A stretch of 64,000 bases of DNA from Bettongia penicillata ogilbyi. Taxonomy: Eukaryota; Chordata; Mammalia; Diprotodontia; Potoroidae. The translations under genes and the position numbers were made by a program. Each line of letters begins with the position of its first letter. Position 1 is the first letter of the stretch. Below are positions 35,421 to 62,443 of the stretch, one piece after another. Below the pieces are notes generated by a model that was given only the letters and a program-made list of their open reading frames with translations, did no database searches and was not told the origin of the DNA. The DNA is taken from NCBI GenBank assembly GCA_023548195.1, contig JAJHZJ010000418.1, positions 496,001 through 560,000 on the forward strand, written 5' to 3'.

Positions 35421-35794
35421 TGTGAATTTTAAAGTGCCATCTATTAGAAAATCTAGCTGCTCTCTTGCTGTCTCCATATGCATTTTGGATATCCTTTTTA
35501 ACCATTTTTGTTCCTTTTCAATACAAAAATGATTCTCCTTGGTCTAGAAAAGAAAGGAAAATATGAATAAAATAGCTAGTTCCTTTTCTCCATCAATGGT
35601 CATCCTTATTTTGAGACACTGAGCATCAGTTCTATCCCCTTTTCTCACCTTCCTCTTTTCTCTTGATTAGCTAAAACAAACAAAAATAGAAAGTTTTTTG
35701 TTGTCCTTAGCTGTCATTCTGGATTGGGGATTTCCTTTCATCATATTTAATTTTTTCTCAGCTCCTTGTAAGCCATAGAACTTCTGACTTTGTT
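35421..35794. other. Intergenic DNA, unassigned
   Basis: No gene or named repeat recognised; T-rich. Confidence 0.4.
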
Positions 35795-36470
35795 CTTTTT
35801 GTTTTGTTTTCAACATTCACCTTTATAAGGTTTTGAATTTAAATTTTTTTCTCCCTCCCTACTCTTCCCCCTCCCCAAGGCGGTGAGCAATCTGATATAG
35901 GCTATGTATGTACAATCCTAGTAAAGATATTTCCACATTAGTCATATTGTGCAAAGAATCAGAACAAGAAGGAAAAACAAGAAGAAAGAAAAAAAAAGAG
36001 AGAAAATAGCGTGCTTTGATCTTCATTCAGACTCCATAGTTCTTTCTCTGAATGCGGATAGCATATTCCACCTTGAGTCTTTTGGAATTCATTCACTGGT
36101 TCCCCAAGTGGGTGATACCCCCTTCTGAGGGGAGCTGGAATGACTCAGGGGTTCAGGAGCAGCCTTGGATGTAAATGAGGGGCATTGAATAAAAATAAGG
36201 AGAGACAGTGGTTGTAAAAATTGTTTCCCAGCTTTCTGTTTCCCTTCTAATCTTGGTTCCATTGGCATTGTTTGTGCAAAAACTTGTTAATTTAATGTAA
36301 TCAAAATTATCCATATTGCATTTCATAGTATTTTCTATCACCTGTTCAGTAATAAATTCTTCCCTTCTCCATGGATCTGACAGGTAAACTATTCCTTGCT
36401 CTCCTAATTTGCATATGGTATCACCCTTTATGTCTAAATTATTTCTCATTTGATTCTTACACAATTGTTA
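35795..36470 (-). pseudogene. L1 ORF2 fragment and 3' UTR, minus strand
   Basis: The minus-strand frame 36464-36153 contains 'CKLGEQGIVYLSDPWR', 'NMDNFDYIKLTSFCTN' and 'RETESWETIF', aligning with the L1 ORF2 segment at 26700-26930 on the plus strand. Downstream (36115-35795) lies the marsupial L1 3' UTR with 'ctatccgcattcagagaaag'. A deletion has removed the coding part between about 36180 and 36115. A dead 5'-truncated copy. Confidence 0.85.
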
Positions 36471-36504
36471 CCTGCCCTGTTTTTCATCTTCTGTAAGTTA
36501 AAAT

Positions 36505-36573
36505 ACACACACACACACACATATATATGTGCATATATATATATATATATATGTATACACATATACATATATA
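36505..36573 (+). repeat. CA/TA microsatellite
   Basis: (CA)n running into (TA)n and a mixed tata/caca stretch. Confidence 0.95.
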
Positions 36574-37102
36574 GCTAATTGATGAGTTGTGCTCATTCAT
36601 CTTCATCCTTAAGCAATTTCCCTTGTCTATCTTATTTGGAATTGTTTCTTTTCATGTCTTTAGAATTTCATTCTTGAGCACTTTCTTAAGCACTTGAGCA
36701 CTTGAGCACTCTCTCCTAAGCTGATTTTTCCCACAGAATGTCAGGCCATGAAAGCTTACCTAATCTAAATCTGCCCTTTTAAAATCTAAGGGCACATGTC
36801 AGACTATGCTTATTCCTTACCATCTCTATCGCAAATTTTAATTGGGAAAACTTGGTCCCTCCTAAAATTCCCACCAATACTTTTCTTTTCTTAGAATTTA
36901 TTTTATTTTTAAAATTCAAAACTTAACAACCCCCAAATAAGGATCATTCCTGTAGACATAGCAGAACAGAAAGAAGATTTTACATAAATCTGTGAATCTC
37001 TGTTATACACAACTTGCTTTTCTATTTAAGTCTAAAATAAATTCAAAATATCACTTTCAAAGCTGTCTTGCTTGTCTATCTCCTCCTGGCCTTCTGCTTT
37101 TT
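36574..37102. other. Intergenic DNA, unassigned
   Basis: No gene recognised. 36685-36715 holds a short tandem repeat of 'gagcactt'. Confidence 0.4.
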
Positions 37103-37116
37103 AAAAAATGCTTTAG
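37103..37116 (+). repeat. Target-site duplication, 5' copy (HAL1-B)
   Basis: aaaaaatgctttag, matching 39983-39996 at 12 of 14 positions. Confidence 0.65.
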
Positions 37117-37881
37117 GGGCAGAACCAAGATGGCAGAGTAGAAAGACACAGATATGGAGGCTCTCCCCACACAGCCCATAAAATACCTGGAGAGAGGACT
37201 CTCAACAAATTCTGGAGCAGCAGAAGTGGAGAACAACAGAGTGGAGGAGATTTCCAGCCCAGGGTGACCTGAAAGGCCCACAGGAAATGACCATTGCACC
37301 GGACAGGGAACAGAGCCCAGTCAAGCCTTGGCCACTGCACACAGCTCAGAGAACAGCCCTTGGGGGTGGAATCTCCAGGCACAGAATCCCCAATCCCAGC
37401 AGCAGCAGGTTCGCAGATCTCTCAACCCACAGGTGCCAAAGGTCAGTGATGGGGTTTTTTCAGCTGTCCAGGAAGGAAGAAGGGCCTTCCATAACTCTGG
37501 CCTTAGGCAGCCACTGCAGAGGCCACATCAGCAGGCACAGCAGCCGGATCCATTGTTGGAGCATAAAAACCCTGGGGGCACTGAGGAGCTGATTCTTGCC
37601 TCGGCCCTGTGTGGAGGCCCTGGGGGAGCTGGTCTTTGTCTTACATTGAATGGCAGCCCTGCCCATCCAGCTTATCTGAAAATCAGCCCCCAGTGCTGAC
37701 TTGACGAAACTGGAGGCCAGGTAGCTGTGGAGAGGTAACTGCTAAGATTCTGGGCACAAAAATCCCTCTCTGCACCCAGACCAGTACATGCTTGATTGTA
37801 CCACCTTGGAGGAATTGAGATCTTATGGATTCCCAGAGTATACCCTACTCTTGACAAAGGACCCAAAAGTCAAGTAACTGG

Positions 37882-38981
37882 TTGGGAAAAAATGCCCAAA
37901 AAGGGAAAAAAAATAAGAGTATAGAAAGTTACTTTCTTGGTGAACAGATATCTCCTCCCATCCTTTTGGATGAGGAAGAACAATGCTTACCAACAGGGAA
38001 AGACATAAAAGTCAAGACTTCTGTATCCCAAACATCCAAAATAAATTTTCAATGGGCTCAGGCCATGGAAGAGCTCAAAAAGGACTTTGAAAATCAAGTT
38101 AGATGGGTGGAGGAAAAACTGGGAAGAGAAATGAGAGAGATGCAAGAAAAGCATGAAAAGCAGATCAACACCTTGCTAAAGGAGACTGAAAAAAATGTTG
38201 ACGAGAATAACACCTTTAAAAATAGGCTAACTCAACTGGCAAAAGAGGTTCAAAAAGTCAATGAGGAGAAGAATGCTTTCAAAGGAAGAATTAGCCAAAT
38301 GAAAAAAGAGGTTCAAAAGCTCACTGAAGAAAATAGTTCTTTAAAAATTAGAATGGAACAAATGGAGGCTAATGACTTTACGAGAAACCAAGAAATCACA
38401 AAACAAAACCAAGAGAATGAAAAAATGGAAGATAATGTGAAATATCTCATGGGAAAAACAACTGACCTGGAAAATAGATCCAGGAGAGACAATTTAAAAA
38501 TTATGGGTTTATCTGAAAGCCATGATCACAAAAAGAGCCTAGACATCATCTTTCATGAAATTATCAAGGAAAACTGCCCTGATATTCTAGAACCAGAGGG
38601 CAAAATAAATATTGAAAGAATCCACCTATTACCACCTGAAAGAGATCCAAAAACAGAAACTCTTAGGGACACTGTGGCCAAATTCCAGTCAAGGAGAAAA
38701 TATTGCAAGCAGCTAGAAAGAAACAATTCAAGTATTGTGGAAATACAATCAGGATAACACAAGATCTAGCAGCTTCTACATTAAGGTATTGAAGGTCATG
38801 GAACATAATATTCCAGAAGTCAAAGGAACTAGGACTCAAACCAAGAATCACGTACCCAGCAAAACTGAGTATAATACTTCAGAGGAAACAATTGTCTTTC
38901 AATGAAATTGAGGACTTTCAAGCATTCTTGATGAAAAGACCAGAGCTGAAAAGAAAATTTGACTTTCAAACACAAGAATGA
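37882..38981 (+). pseudogene. HAL1-B ORF1, L1 ORF1p-like, one deletion plus a stop
   Basis: Open for 291 codons (37882-38757): a basic N-terminus, a long Lys/Glu coiled coil (about residues 60-190), then the RRM-like domain starting 'ENRSRRDNLKI' (about 195). Compared with copy A, 10 bp are missing at about 38688, which shifts the frame and adds about 20 unrelated residues. The original frame resumes to a stop at 38979-38981 and carries another premature TGA at 38790-38792, so the RNA-binding C-terminal domain cannot be made. Without the deletion the reading frame would span about 370 codons. The coiled coil is complete, so a truncated protein could in principle still multimerise, but it should not bind RNA well. 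Confidence 0.88.
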
Positions 38982-39118
38982 AGGGAAGCATGAAAAGCTA
39001 AACAGCAAAGAGAAGTCATAAGGGACTTACTAAAGTTGAACTATTTACATTCCTACAGGGAAAGACAATATTTGTAACTCTTGAAACTTTTTTCAGTATC
39101 TGGGTAGTTGGTGGTATT

Positions 39119-39121
<3 letters not shown>

Positions 39122-39162
<41 letters not shown>
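39122..39162 (+). repeat. CA microsatellite inside HAL1-B
   Basis: Uninterrupted (CA)n at the position equivalent to 16153-16224 in copy A. Confidence 0.95.
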
Positions 39163-39165
<3 letters not shown>

Positions 39166-39982
39166 GAGACAAAGAGCACAGGGTGAATTGAATAGGATGG
39201 GATCATATCTTAAAATAATGAAATTAAGCAGTGAGAGAAAAATATACTGGGAGGAAAAAGGGAGAAATGGAATGAGGCAAATTACCTCTCACAAAAGAGG
39301 CAAGTAAAAGACTTTTCAGTGGAGGAAAAAGGAGGGAAATGAAAGAAAAACCATGAAACTTACTCTCATCACATTTGACTAAAGGAAGAAATAAAATGCA
39401 CACTCATTTTGGTATGAAAACCTATCTTACAATACAGGATAGTGGGGGAGAAGGGGATAAGCAGGGTGGAGGGATAATGGAAGGGAGGGCAGTGGGAGGA
39501 GGGAGCACTCTTGGGGAGGGATAGGATCAAAAGAGAGAATAGAAACAATGGAGGGCAGGATAGGATGGAGGGAACTATAGTTAGTCTTACACAACATGAC
39601 TATTATGGAAGTCATTTGCAAAACTACACAGATATGGCCTATATTGAATTGCTTGCCTTCCCAAAGGGAATGAGTGGGGAGGGAGGGATGAAGAGAAGTT
39701 AGAACTCAAAGTTTTAGGAACAACTGTTGAGTATTGTTCTTGCAACTAGGAAATAAGCAGGTAATGGGGTATAGAATTTTATTTTACCCTACAGGACAAA
39801 AGAGAAGATAGGGATATAGGAAGGGGGGGATGTTAGAAGGGAGGACATATTGGTGATAGGGGCAATTAGAATGCTCGGCATTTTGGGGTGGAGGGAGGGG
39901 AGAAATGGGGAGAAATTTTGGAACCCAAAATTTTGTGGAAATGAATGTTGAAAACTTAAATAAATAAATTTAAATACAAAAA

Positions 39983-39996
39983 AAAAAGTGCTTCAG
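39983..39996 (+). repeat. Target-site duplication, 3' copy (HAL1-B)
   Basis: aaaaagtgcttcag, partner of 37103-37116. The A-run makes the exact edge uncertain. Confidence 0.6.
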
Positions 39997-40379
39997 TGAT
40001 ACTCTTTTGTTTATTTTTCTTTTTAGGAGGGAGAAATTTCTATTCTTAGTCTCCTTCTCCCTCCAACCTCTCCTTCCCCAATGAAAAAAAAGAAAATCAA
40101 AACTCTTGTAACATATATGTATATCGATATTCATATATAATAAAGCAGATCAAATTCCTACATTGTCCATGTCTGAAAATGTATTCCTTATTTTGCATCT
40201 TGAATTCATCACATCTCTCTCAGGAAGCCATCATAGGTCTTCTGAAATTGTAGTTAGGTTACCCTCATTTCCTTTACAGAAATTAATTCTTCCTCGGTGA
40301 GAATTAGAATCAGACTCTCATGTTCTTTCAATATTCCTCCAACTTTTGAAAGAAAAAATTCTGACCAAATGGTTTCAGA
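39997..40379. other. Intergenic DNA, unassigned
   Basis: No gene recognised. Confidence 0.4.
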
Positions 40380-40775
40380 AAAACCTGGCAAGACTTATAG
40401 GAGTTAATACAAAGTAAGTGAACACTGTAGAGAGCATTTTACACAGTACTGGTAATAAAATTGCAATATCAACTGTGAATGACTTGACTGTTGGGAGCAA
40501 TACATTGATTCAAGATAGTTCTGAAAGACTTACAATGAAAAATGCTATCCACCTCCAGAGAAAGAACTGATAAAGTTTGAATGCAGACTAAAGCATATTT
40601 TTTTTGCTTTCTTTTTTTTTTTTTTTTACAACATGGCTAGTATGGAAACATGTTTTGTATAATTTCACATATGTAATCTATATAAAATTGCTTGCCTTCT
40701 TGGGGAGGGGAGGAGAGAGGGAGAGAATTTGTAACTCAAAATTTTTAAAGTGAATGTTAAAAAATGTTTAAAAAT
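40380..40775 (+). mobile_element. 5'-truncated L1, 3' UTR only
   Basis: 'cctccagagaaagaactgat', 'tgcagactaaagcatatttt', 'cacatatgtaatctatataa' and the purine-rich 'ggggaggggaggagagaggg' are the marsupial L1 3' end, in the same order as in 13040-13430. Confidence 0.75.
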
Positions 40776-41379
40776 TATCATCATAGACAATCCAGATAAT
40801 GTTAGCTCTTCTGCTTTTGACAGGATGATATCTGCAGGAGATGCCTGAATTATTGAAATCTCCTATCATTACTATATTGTGTTTCTGTTCCAAGCTGGTG
40901 GTTTGTTTCCCATACTTTTCATCCATTCTTTCCTTTTGTCCAAATGGTCACTAAAATACTCTGAGGTCAATCACTTCTTTGATTCTGTTGATTATCAACA
41001 AATGCTCTACATTATGCTTTTTCCTCCCCTACCTGGTTTCTGGGTCTCTTTACACAAGTATAACATTTTAATACTTATTTCCGCCCCTCTTTTTTTTTTA
41101 ATCTATTCTGTTCTTTTTCTGTATTCTATATTTTACATTCCTAGAACCATATTCTGTGAAATATAGTCTTATCTCACCAAATCTCAGTAATACTTGTGGA
41201 GGTCCAATTTGCTTCCTTTCAGAAGGATCTCTATTTCACTTTGTTTCTCTTGAACAACCTAGCCCCAAATGAAACTCAAATACTGGCCACTTTCTGCACA
41301 TGCCCCAGGTTCCCTTTGCTGATTCTTATCTCATGCTTGGAATGCTTCTACTTCTTCTCCCTATCTTAGTTTGACAATA
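40776..41379. other. Intergenic DNA, unassigned
   Basis: The plus frame 40879-41166 (95 residues, hydrophobic) comes from T-rich sequence and has no domain or gene context. Confidence 0.4.
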
Positions 41380-41673
41380 TTTTGTTCAGCCTTCTAGCCC
41401 CACCCCAACTCCCCTCATAAAGCCTTCCCTGATCTTCCAAGTCAGAAATAATTCCTTATTTGTTTCTTTCATAATGTATTATTACTTATTATGTCTCTCT
41501 ATGCATTTATTACATATTTAATTTCAAATGGAATAATAATATATGTATAAAGTGCTATGCACACCGTCATATATTATATTAATATAGTGATGATCATATC
41601 AATTTATAGACACGTCCTACTTCTTCACTAGATTTTCAGCTCATTTTAGACAAGGATCATGTCATAAATCTTG
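41380..41673 (+). mobile_element. L2 3' region, interrupted
   Basis: 'cccctcataaagccttccct', then 'cttcactagattttcagctc' and 'agacaaggatcatgtcata' are L2 3'-end sequence on the plus strand. The expected continuation ('...tgtatccccag') is cut off where the LTR-like region starts. Confidence 0.65.
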
Positions 41674-42557
41674 TGTAGGGATGGAGTATGGGGAGACTAA
41701 GTTGTTATTGTTTTGTTTATCAAAATACAACATCCAAACAGTTAGATTTGGGGGCAGATATGACAGATATGTATGACAATGTGAGCTAAAGCTATAGAGA
41801 ATAATTGCTTTGCTTTCTCAGTTTACTGTTTGTTCAAGGTGCAAATTAATTTGCAGGCTAACTCAAAATCTAGTCATCTGTACCGAAGGGCTTTAACCTC
41901 CACACTTATTTAGGGATCTAACAGGAAAAGGAAAGGACTAATATTAGCCTTGGGGCATTCTCCTTGACATTTGTTTTTTGTTAGCCGGGCTGTTGAGGAT
42001 ATGATGAAAGAACTGTGAGCCAGTCATTATGTGGTTCTAGCCAGGTTCCAATCTCTCTAGTAAACTTGCTGAGGTTTGACTTGTCTGAAACAGATGAGCC
42101 TGGAAGGTAACAAGGAGTAACATATCAAGAATCTCAGAGCACCATTCACCAATTTATTGGGAACCAGTAGAGCAATGCAGCCAACAAAGAAGCTCAAAAA
42201 CCAACACAGAGTATGGGACCAGCAGAGATCAGTGGAGTCACCTGTCCAGGGGAACAGTCAAGTAAGAGTGGCTAAGTGAAATCACCTCAAAATGTTAGCA
42301 TCTTGTAATTTTAGAAGTATAAATTGCCCTTCTGTGCTTATATTCCCCAAATATGTCCCCCTTCAGAGCAATCTCTGTGAATGCTCATTCTCTCCATTCA
42401 TGAGGTGTGTATTTGTGGGCAAGTATGTCCTAGGTTTACTGGGGAAAGGAAGAGAATGAATATTCTATTGCAAATTTCCTTACTACGATTATTTTATTAA
42501 ATGTCTTCTCTTTGAATCAATGTCCTCTGGTTGATTAGAGAAAGAGTATACATATCA
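41674..42557 (+). mobile_element. Endogenous retroviral LTR-like element
   Basis: Starts TGTAGGG and ends ...TATCA (about 884 bp). It contains a TATA box (tataaatt, 42318-42325) and an attaaa polyadenylation signal (42496-42501) 60 bp before the end, the usual U3-R-U5 order. It interrupts an L2 element, which supports the left boundary. Directly after it, 'ttggggctcatg' (42559-42570) resembles the first half of a tRNA-Pro primer site, but the second half does not match. No second LTR, target duplication or viral gene is visible. Confidence 0.45.
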
Positions 42558-43284
42558 GTTGGGGCTCATGAGTTTTGGTTTGCAGTAGATGTGGTCCCAC
42601 AGAATATTAAATCTTTTCTGGGGATCCCATAGGTGAAAGGAGAATGCCTTAGGTACTACATTTTTTTCCCCCATTATGCTTAAGAAAGTTTTTTATGTAC
42701 AGTGACTATTCAATAATTGTATACAGAATTGAATTTCCTGTTGTTCTTTAACCTGGTAAGCAATTTAGAGCTTAGACAAAGGCGCTTTCCAGTCTTGTCA
42801 TGCCTCAGCATTTTCTCAGTGGGGCTAGCAATTTGCTTCTGCACCAGGGGAAGGGGGAAACCAAGTCTTTGTAGTAAACAGTGACCCAGTTGCCTGGTGT
42901 AGTCCAACAACTGACTATCCTTTGGTGAATACTAATCATGGACACCAGGAGAAGCTATCCTAGAGGGAAAATCAGGGCTCCTGGGGGATGGAAAAAGTGG
43001 GGTATCCATCTAGTGGCTTGAAATTGACCATCATATGCTTTTTCTAAGCTAGTTGCAGGATCACTAAGTTACATTTTAAAAACAGTTAGTCTGTACTGTG
43101 TAATCCTGAAGAAACCACAACCTCTTAGTGCTCTAGGCTACCCTAAAACTGCAAGTTGCAGAGATGATATTGATATGCATTGGAAAAAGGAGTTTCCTCA
43201 CCTGGAAGTTCGCTATGCTATTGAAATTACAAGTTCCATTCTCATGCCTATAGACAAGACATAAACTAAGCAAATTCTAGGAGA
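42558..43284. other. Intergenic DNA, possibly short retroviral leader then unassigned
   Basis: No gene recognised; 42680-42730 may be the displaced L2 tail. The rest is unassigned. Confidence 0.35.
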
Positions 43285-43940
43285 TAGCTTGGTATTAGGG
43301 TAAAATACACCAGACATGGAATAACTTGCGTTTAAATCCTAACATTTATTAGCTTTATAAGCATAGGCAAGTTGTCTTCAGCTAATAATACTAGTGCTTC
43401 TTATTTTTACAAGATTGCTATAAAATGTGGACATCATTTTGTAATGATTTTGCATCTGCCTGGGCTGAGTGAGAATCAGATGTTAAAAGATAATCCTGAG
43501 GTAACTAGAAGGATGGTATTGCCTTCAAGACTGAATGGGAAGTTCAGAAGATGGGGACAGGGGAAAGAAAATGTCTATTTTGCACATGTTGAGTATGAGA
43601 TGCCTATAGGATATTTAATTGAAATTGCACAGTAGTCAATAAGTGATGCTGCACTGGGGTTTTGGGGAGAGATTTGGGATGGGCATGTAGATCTGGGGGT
43701 AATCTACATAGTGATGGTAATTGAATGCATGGGAGCTGATGAAATCACCAAAAGAGAAAGAATAGAGAGAAAAGAAAAGGAAAACTAGACAGAGTCTTGA
43801 GGATACACCCAGTTAGTGGGTTTGGCATAAATGATAAATCAGCAAAGGAGACTGTGAAAGAGTGATGACATAGGCAGGAAAACAGGATGAAGCAGTCTCA
43901 TGAAAAACCAGGGAAAGTATATCAAACGATGCAAGATGAA
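43285..43940 (+). mobile_element. Old mammalian interspersed repeat, family not named
   Basis: 43285-43385 is a decayed tRNA-SINE ('tggtattagggtaaaat...gcgtttaaatcc...aggcaagtt'). 43400-43940 ('gaagttcagaag', 'atgcctataggatatttaat', 'catgggagctgatgaaatca', 'gagtcttgaggatacaccca') reads like a widespread old mammalian repeat that I cannot name. The frame 43372-43635 is spurious. Confidence 0.45.
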
Positions 43941-44185
43941 TAAAGATAGAGAAGAGGCCACTATCTGGCAGACACAGAGACTCTTAGTAACTTTGGAGAG
44001 AGAAGTATTCAGATTATAAAACATTAAGAAAGTGAGAGGAAAGGAAATGGAGTGTTGGAGTATAGAGACTAATCTGCAGCCAGGCTGGTTCAAACCGATC
44101 TCTTGGTTTCTGGTTCCTGACAGGCCTGGTTGATGGTGGACTGGACAAGTGGGTGAGTTGCTTGGATGTTGGGTTGGGCCAAACA

Positions 44186-44439
44186 GGTCACTTGGGCATC
44201 TAGGTAGCTCAGTGCTTAGAATGCTGGGCCTGGAGTCAAGAAGACCTGAATTCAAATCAGGATTCAGACACTAGCTGAGTGGCCCTGGGTAAGACATTTC
44301 ACTCTGCCTCAGTTTCCTCATTTGTAAAACGAGCTGGAGAAGGAAATAGCAAACCAGTCCAGTATTTCTGCCAGGAAGACTCAGGAGAAGTTGGACATGA
44401 CTGCGAAACGACTGAACAGCAACGACAATGGTCATTTGG
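44186..44439 (+). mobile_element. MAR1-like SINE with target-site duplication
   Basis: The element spans 44196-44429, from gggcatctaggtagctcag through 'gacctgaattcaaatca', 'gtggccctgggtaagacatt', 'cctcagtttcctcatttgta' and 'gagctggagaaggaaatag' to 'gacatgactgcgaaacg' and 'aacgaca'. It is flanked by ggtcacttgg (44186-44195) and ggtcatttgg (44430-44439), a 9-of-10 duplication. Structure and retained end suggest a fairly young, complete copy. Confidence 0.85.
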
Positions 44440-44935
44440 CCATCAGACCGATGCGAGACAGACACAACCAGCCTTGACCAGGAAGACCACAATGCTGCAA
44501 GATGCTTCTCAGCGTGGTAGACAATCCATCTGCTAGTGTTTCGTGGCTTCCTCTTTGATGGGCAAGCTTGGTTCTCCGACTGCCTTCAGTTGCTGTCTGT
44601 TGGAGGGTTCGATCATGTCCAATTACTCTTACTAGCAAAATGCTGCTGTGATCTTTCAGTTAGGACTGTCTGCGATGGCCGGAAACTTCTCTTTTACTTC
44701 CTCAATGCCTCAGCTAAGGAGGCTTGTGATCTCCTGGTAGAATACGGAAGGAATCTTGCTTTCAAAGTCAGCTTGCTCAGTAATGGATTCTGTCTTTAAG
44801 TTTGGTAATCAGTCTCAACTCAGGCAGTTACCGCTCTAGATTCCTCTTGTAATCTCATGTAGATGAGTGCCTGGAGAGAGAGCGTAGTCAGTACGCTGGG
44901 GCAAGTTCTTTGACTCCTGGTTTATTCAGATGCAA
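44440..44935. other. CpG-richer unassigned sequence
   Basis: About ten to fifteen CpG in 500 bp, more than elsewhere in the window, with G+C near 48%. Both strands have medium-length frames (44279-44536, 44536-44799, minus 44432-44638), but none has a domain I recognise and one runs through the adjacent SINE. It might be a younger repeat or retrocopy. Confidence 0.35.
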
Positions 44936-45109
44936 TCAAACTCTTCCTAAACTGTGGAATGTTTATTTTGTAGCAGAAAACTGCTTTCAGTTTCAATGTC
45001 TGTTTCTTGCCTACTTCAGCCAGACCCTACCCTATTATATCTGGACCTGTATCCCCTGGGTCTCCCAGGGTTTTTGATTTGGGTTTTTCTAATCCACTTT
45101 TCACATTGC

Positions 45110-45625
45110 TACCAAAATAATCTTCCTTAATCCCAGGCCTAATAATGTCATTCCTTCATTCACAAACTTTCAATTGTTCTCTGTTGCCTATGGTATAAAA
45201 TAAAAAGTGCTTCGTCCGACCTTTAAGGGCTTTTATAATTCACCTCTAATTTATTTTTTCAGCCTTATTTGGCATCACTCCCCTTCATGCTTTGTCCATT
45301 CTGTTCTATAGAAACTGGGCTATTGTTTCTAAAATTCAGAAGTGTTATCTCCAGTCTCCATCTCTGATTTTAGTGGGGTATACACCCCACACCCCTTGAG
45401 GCCCACGCCCATGCTTGGAATGCACTCTCTCTTTATCTTTTCCCAGTTACTAGTGCTTTGCATTTAACTCTACACACATTTTTCTATGTGCTTCCTGTCT
45501 CCTCCATTGGAATGTGACCCACTGTGATCTGTGATCGGGGTTATTTCTTTCTTTGTACTCATATCCCCAGGACCTAACGTAGCCCACCATATAGTAGACA
45601 CTTAAATACTCGTTGATTGATGGAT
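45110..45625 (+). mobile_element. L2 3' region
   Basis: 'cccatgcttggaatgcactc', 'cccaggacctaacgtagccc' and 'tagtagacacttaaatactc', with earlier text matching the last ORF/3' UTR of L2. Plus strand, diverged. Confidence 0.75.
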
Positions 45626-45910
45626 CAGTATCTACCTTTCAGAATCCTCTTCCTTCAAGGCTCGTCTCAAGGGTCACCTCCTCTGGGATACCTTCCTAGA
45701 TCCCACCACCTCAAAGTAAGCTCTTCACCTTCAGTATTTCCTAGAGCATTTTGCCTGGATCTCACTTTTGCCTCTGTCATAACTTACTATATATTATAGA
45801 TGTAACAAGGGACTGGGAAAAATGCAAGCACGTTGAGGGACACATTTATTCTGGTTTTGTCTTTGTATTTTGAATATCTTGCTTAAATAAGTACTTAATA
45901 AAGTTTAATT
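45626..45910 (+). mobile_element. Second L2 3' region
   Basis: 'ccttcaaggctcgtctcaag' and 'ataccttcctagatcccacc' through 'aaataagtacttaataaagt' repeat the L2 3' order directly after the previous copy. Confidence 0.7.
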
Positions 45911-46211
45911 AATATATAAATCAAAATTTAATTAATTAATTAATATAATAAAGGGGTGTCTGTTAAATTGATTCATCAAATTCTTTGGTGCTGAACAAGT
46001 GCATGCTATCTATTTGGGAAAGCATAGCTAATCATTTTGCTGGGTAAAAATTCATTAGGATGATTTGAATTAGTTAGATTCCTATAGTTATGTTCATTCC
46101 AGTCTATGGTGAGCTCAAGGACAACTAACTGGGATTGGGGAATTTTGTTGACACAAGTGAAATCCTACTGTTCTGGAGGCGGGAGAGAGTTTCTTTCTCA
46201 TCAACATAAAG

Positions 46212-46218
46212 GTAAACA
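46212..46218 (+). promoter_or_regulatory. FOXA-like site upstream of ARG1
   Basis: gtaaaca lies 14 bp before the TATA box. FOXA/HNF3 factors bind this core in many liver promoters, which would fit arginase I. The assignment rests on sequence and position only. Confidence 0.45.
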
Positions 46219-46231
46219 GCCTCAGCCCTAT

Positions 46232-46237
46232 TATAAA
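46232..46237 (+). promoter_or_regulatory. ARG1: TATA box of ARG1
   Basis: tataaa 99 bp before the start codon. With the usual 25-30 bp spacing, transcription would begin near 46262, giving a 5' UTR of about 75 bases, close to the short leader known for mammalian ARG1. Confidence 0.7.
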
Positions 46238-46335
46238 TGAAGCCTAAAGTGCCCTCTATCACTCAGAGCTGCAGCTGGCACAGGGAGAACTACCAGTCTG
46301 TCCCTTTGGAATACGGATAAGAGGATCAGGACAGC

Positions 46336-62443
<16,108 letters not shown>

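Larger units (their letters stand above)
37117..39982 (+). mobile_element. Full-length ORF1-only LINE (HAL1-type), copy B
   Basis: Same architecture as copy A: a gggcagaaccaagatggc start with the YY1-type motif at 37126-37134, a 0.77-kb 5' UTR, one ORF1, then a 1-kb non-coding 3' region with CA repeat (39122-39162), G-rich stretches and 'ttggaacccaaaattttgtgg' before the A-rich tail. The bodies of A and B align nearly end to end, while their flanks differ, so these are independent insertions from one family. No ORF2. The outer 5' UTR of B is closer to the deleted copy at 25133-25517 than to copy A, suggesting at least two 5' UTR variants. Confidence 0.85.

Noticed and set aside
43839..44638. 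Minus-strand frames of 60-138 residues
   Set aside because: They cross the MAR1 SINE and its duplication boundaries, so the coding continuity would depend on an inserted SINE.
1..46200. Exons of AKAP7, the expected upstream neighbour
   Set aside because: I looked for its C-terminal coding sequence and saw none; the gene should lie to the left of the window.
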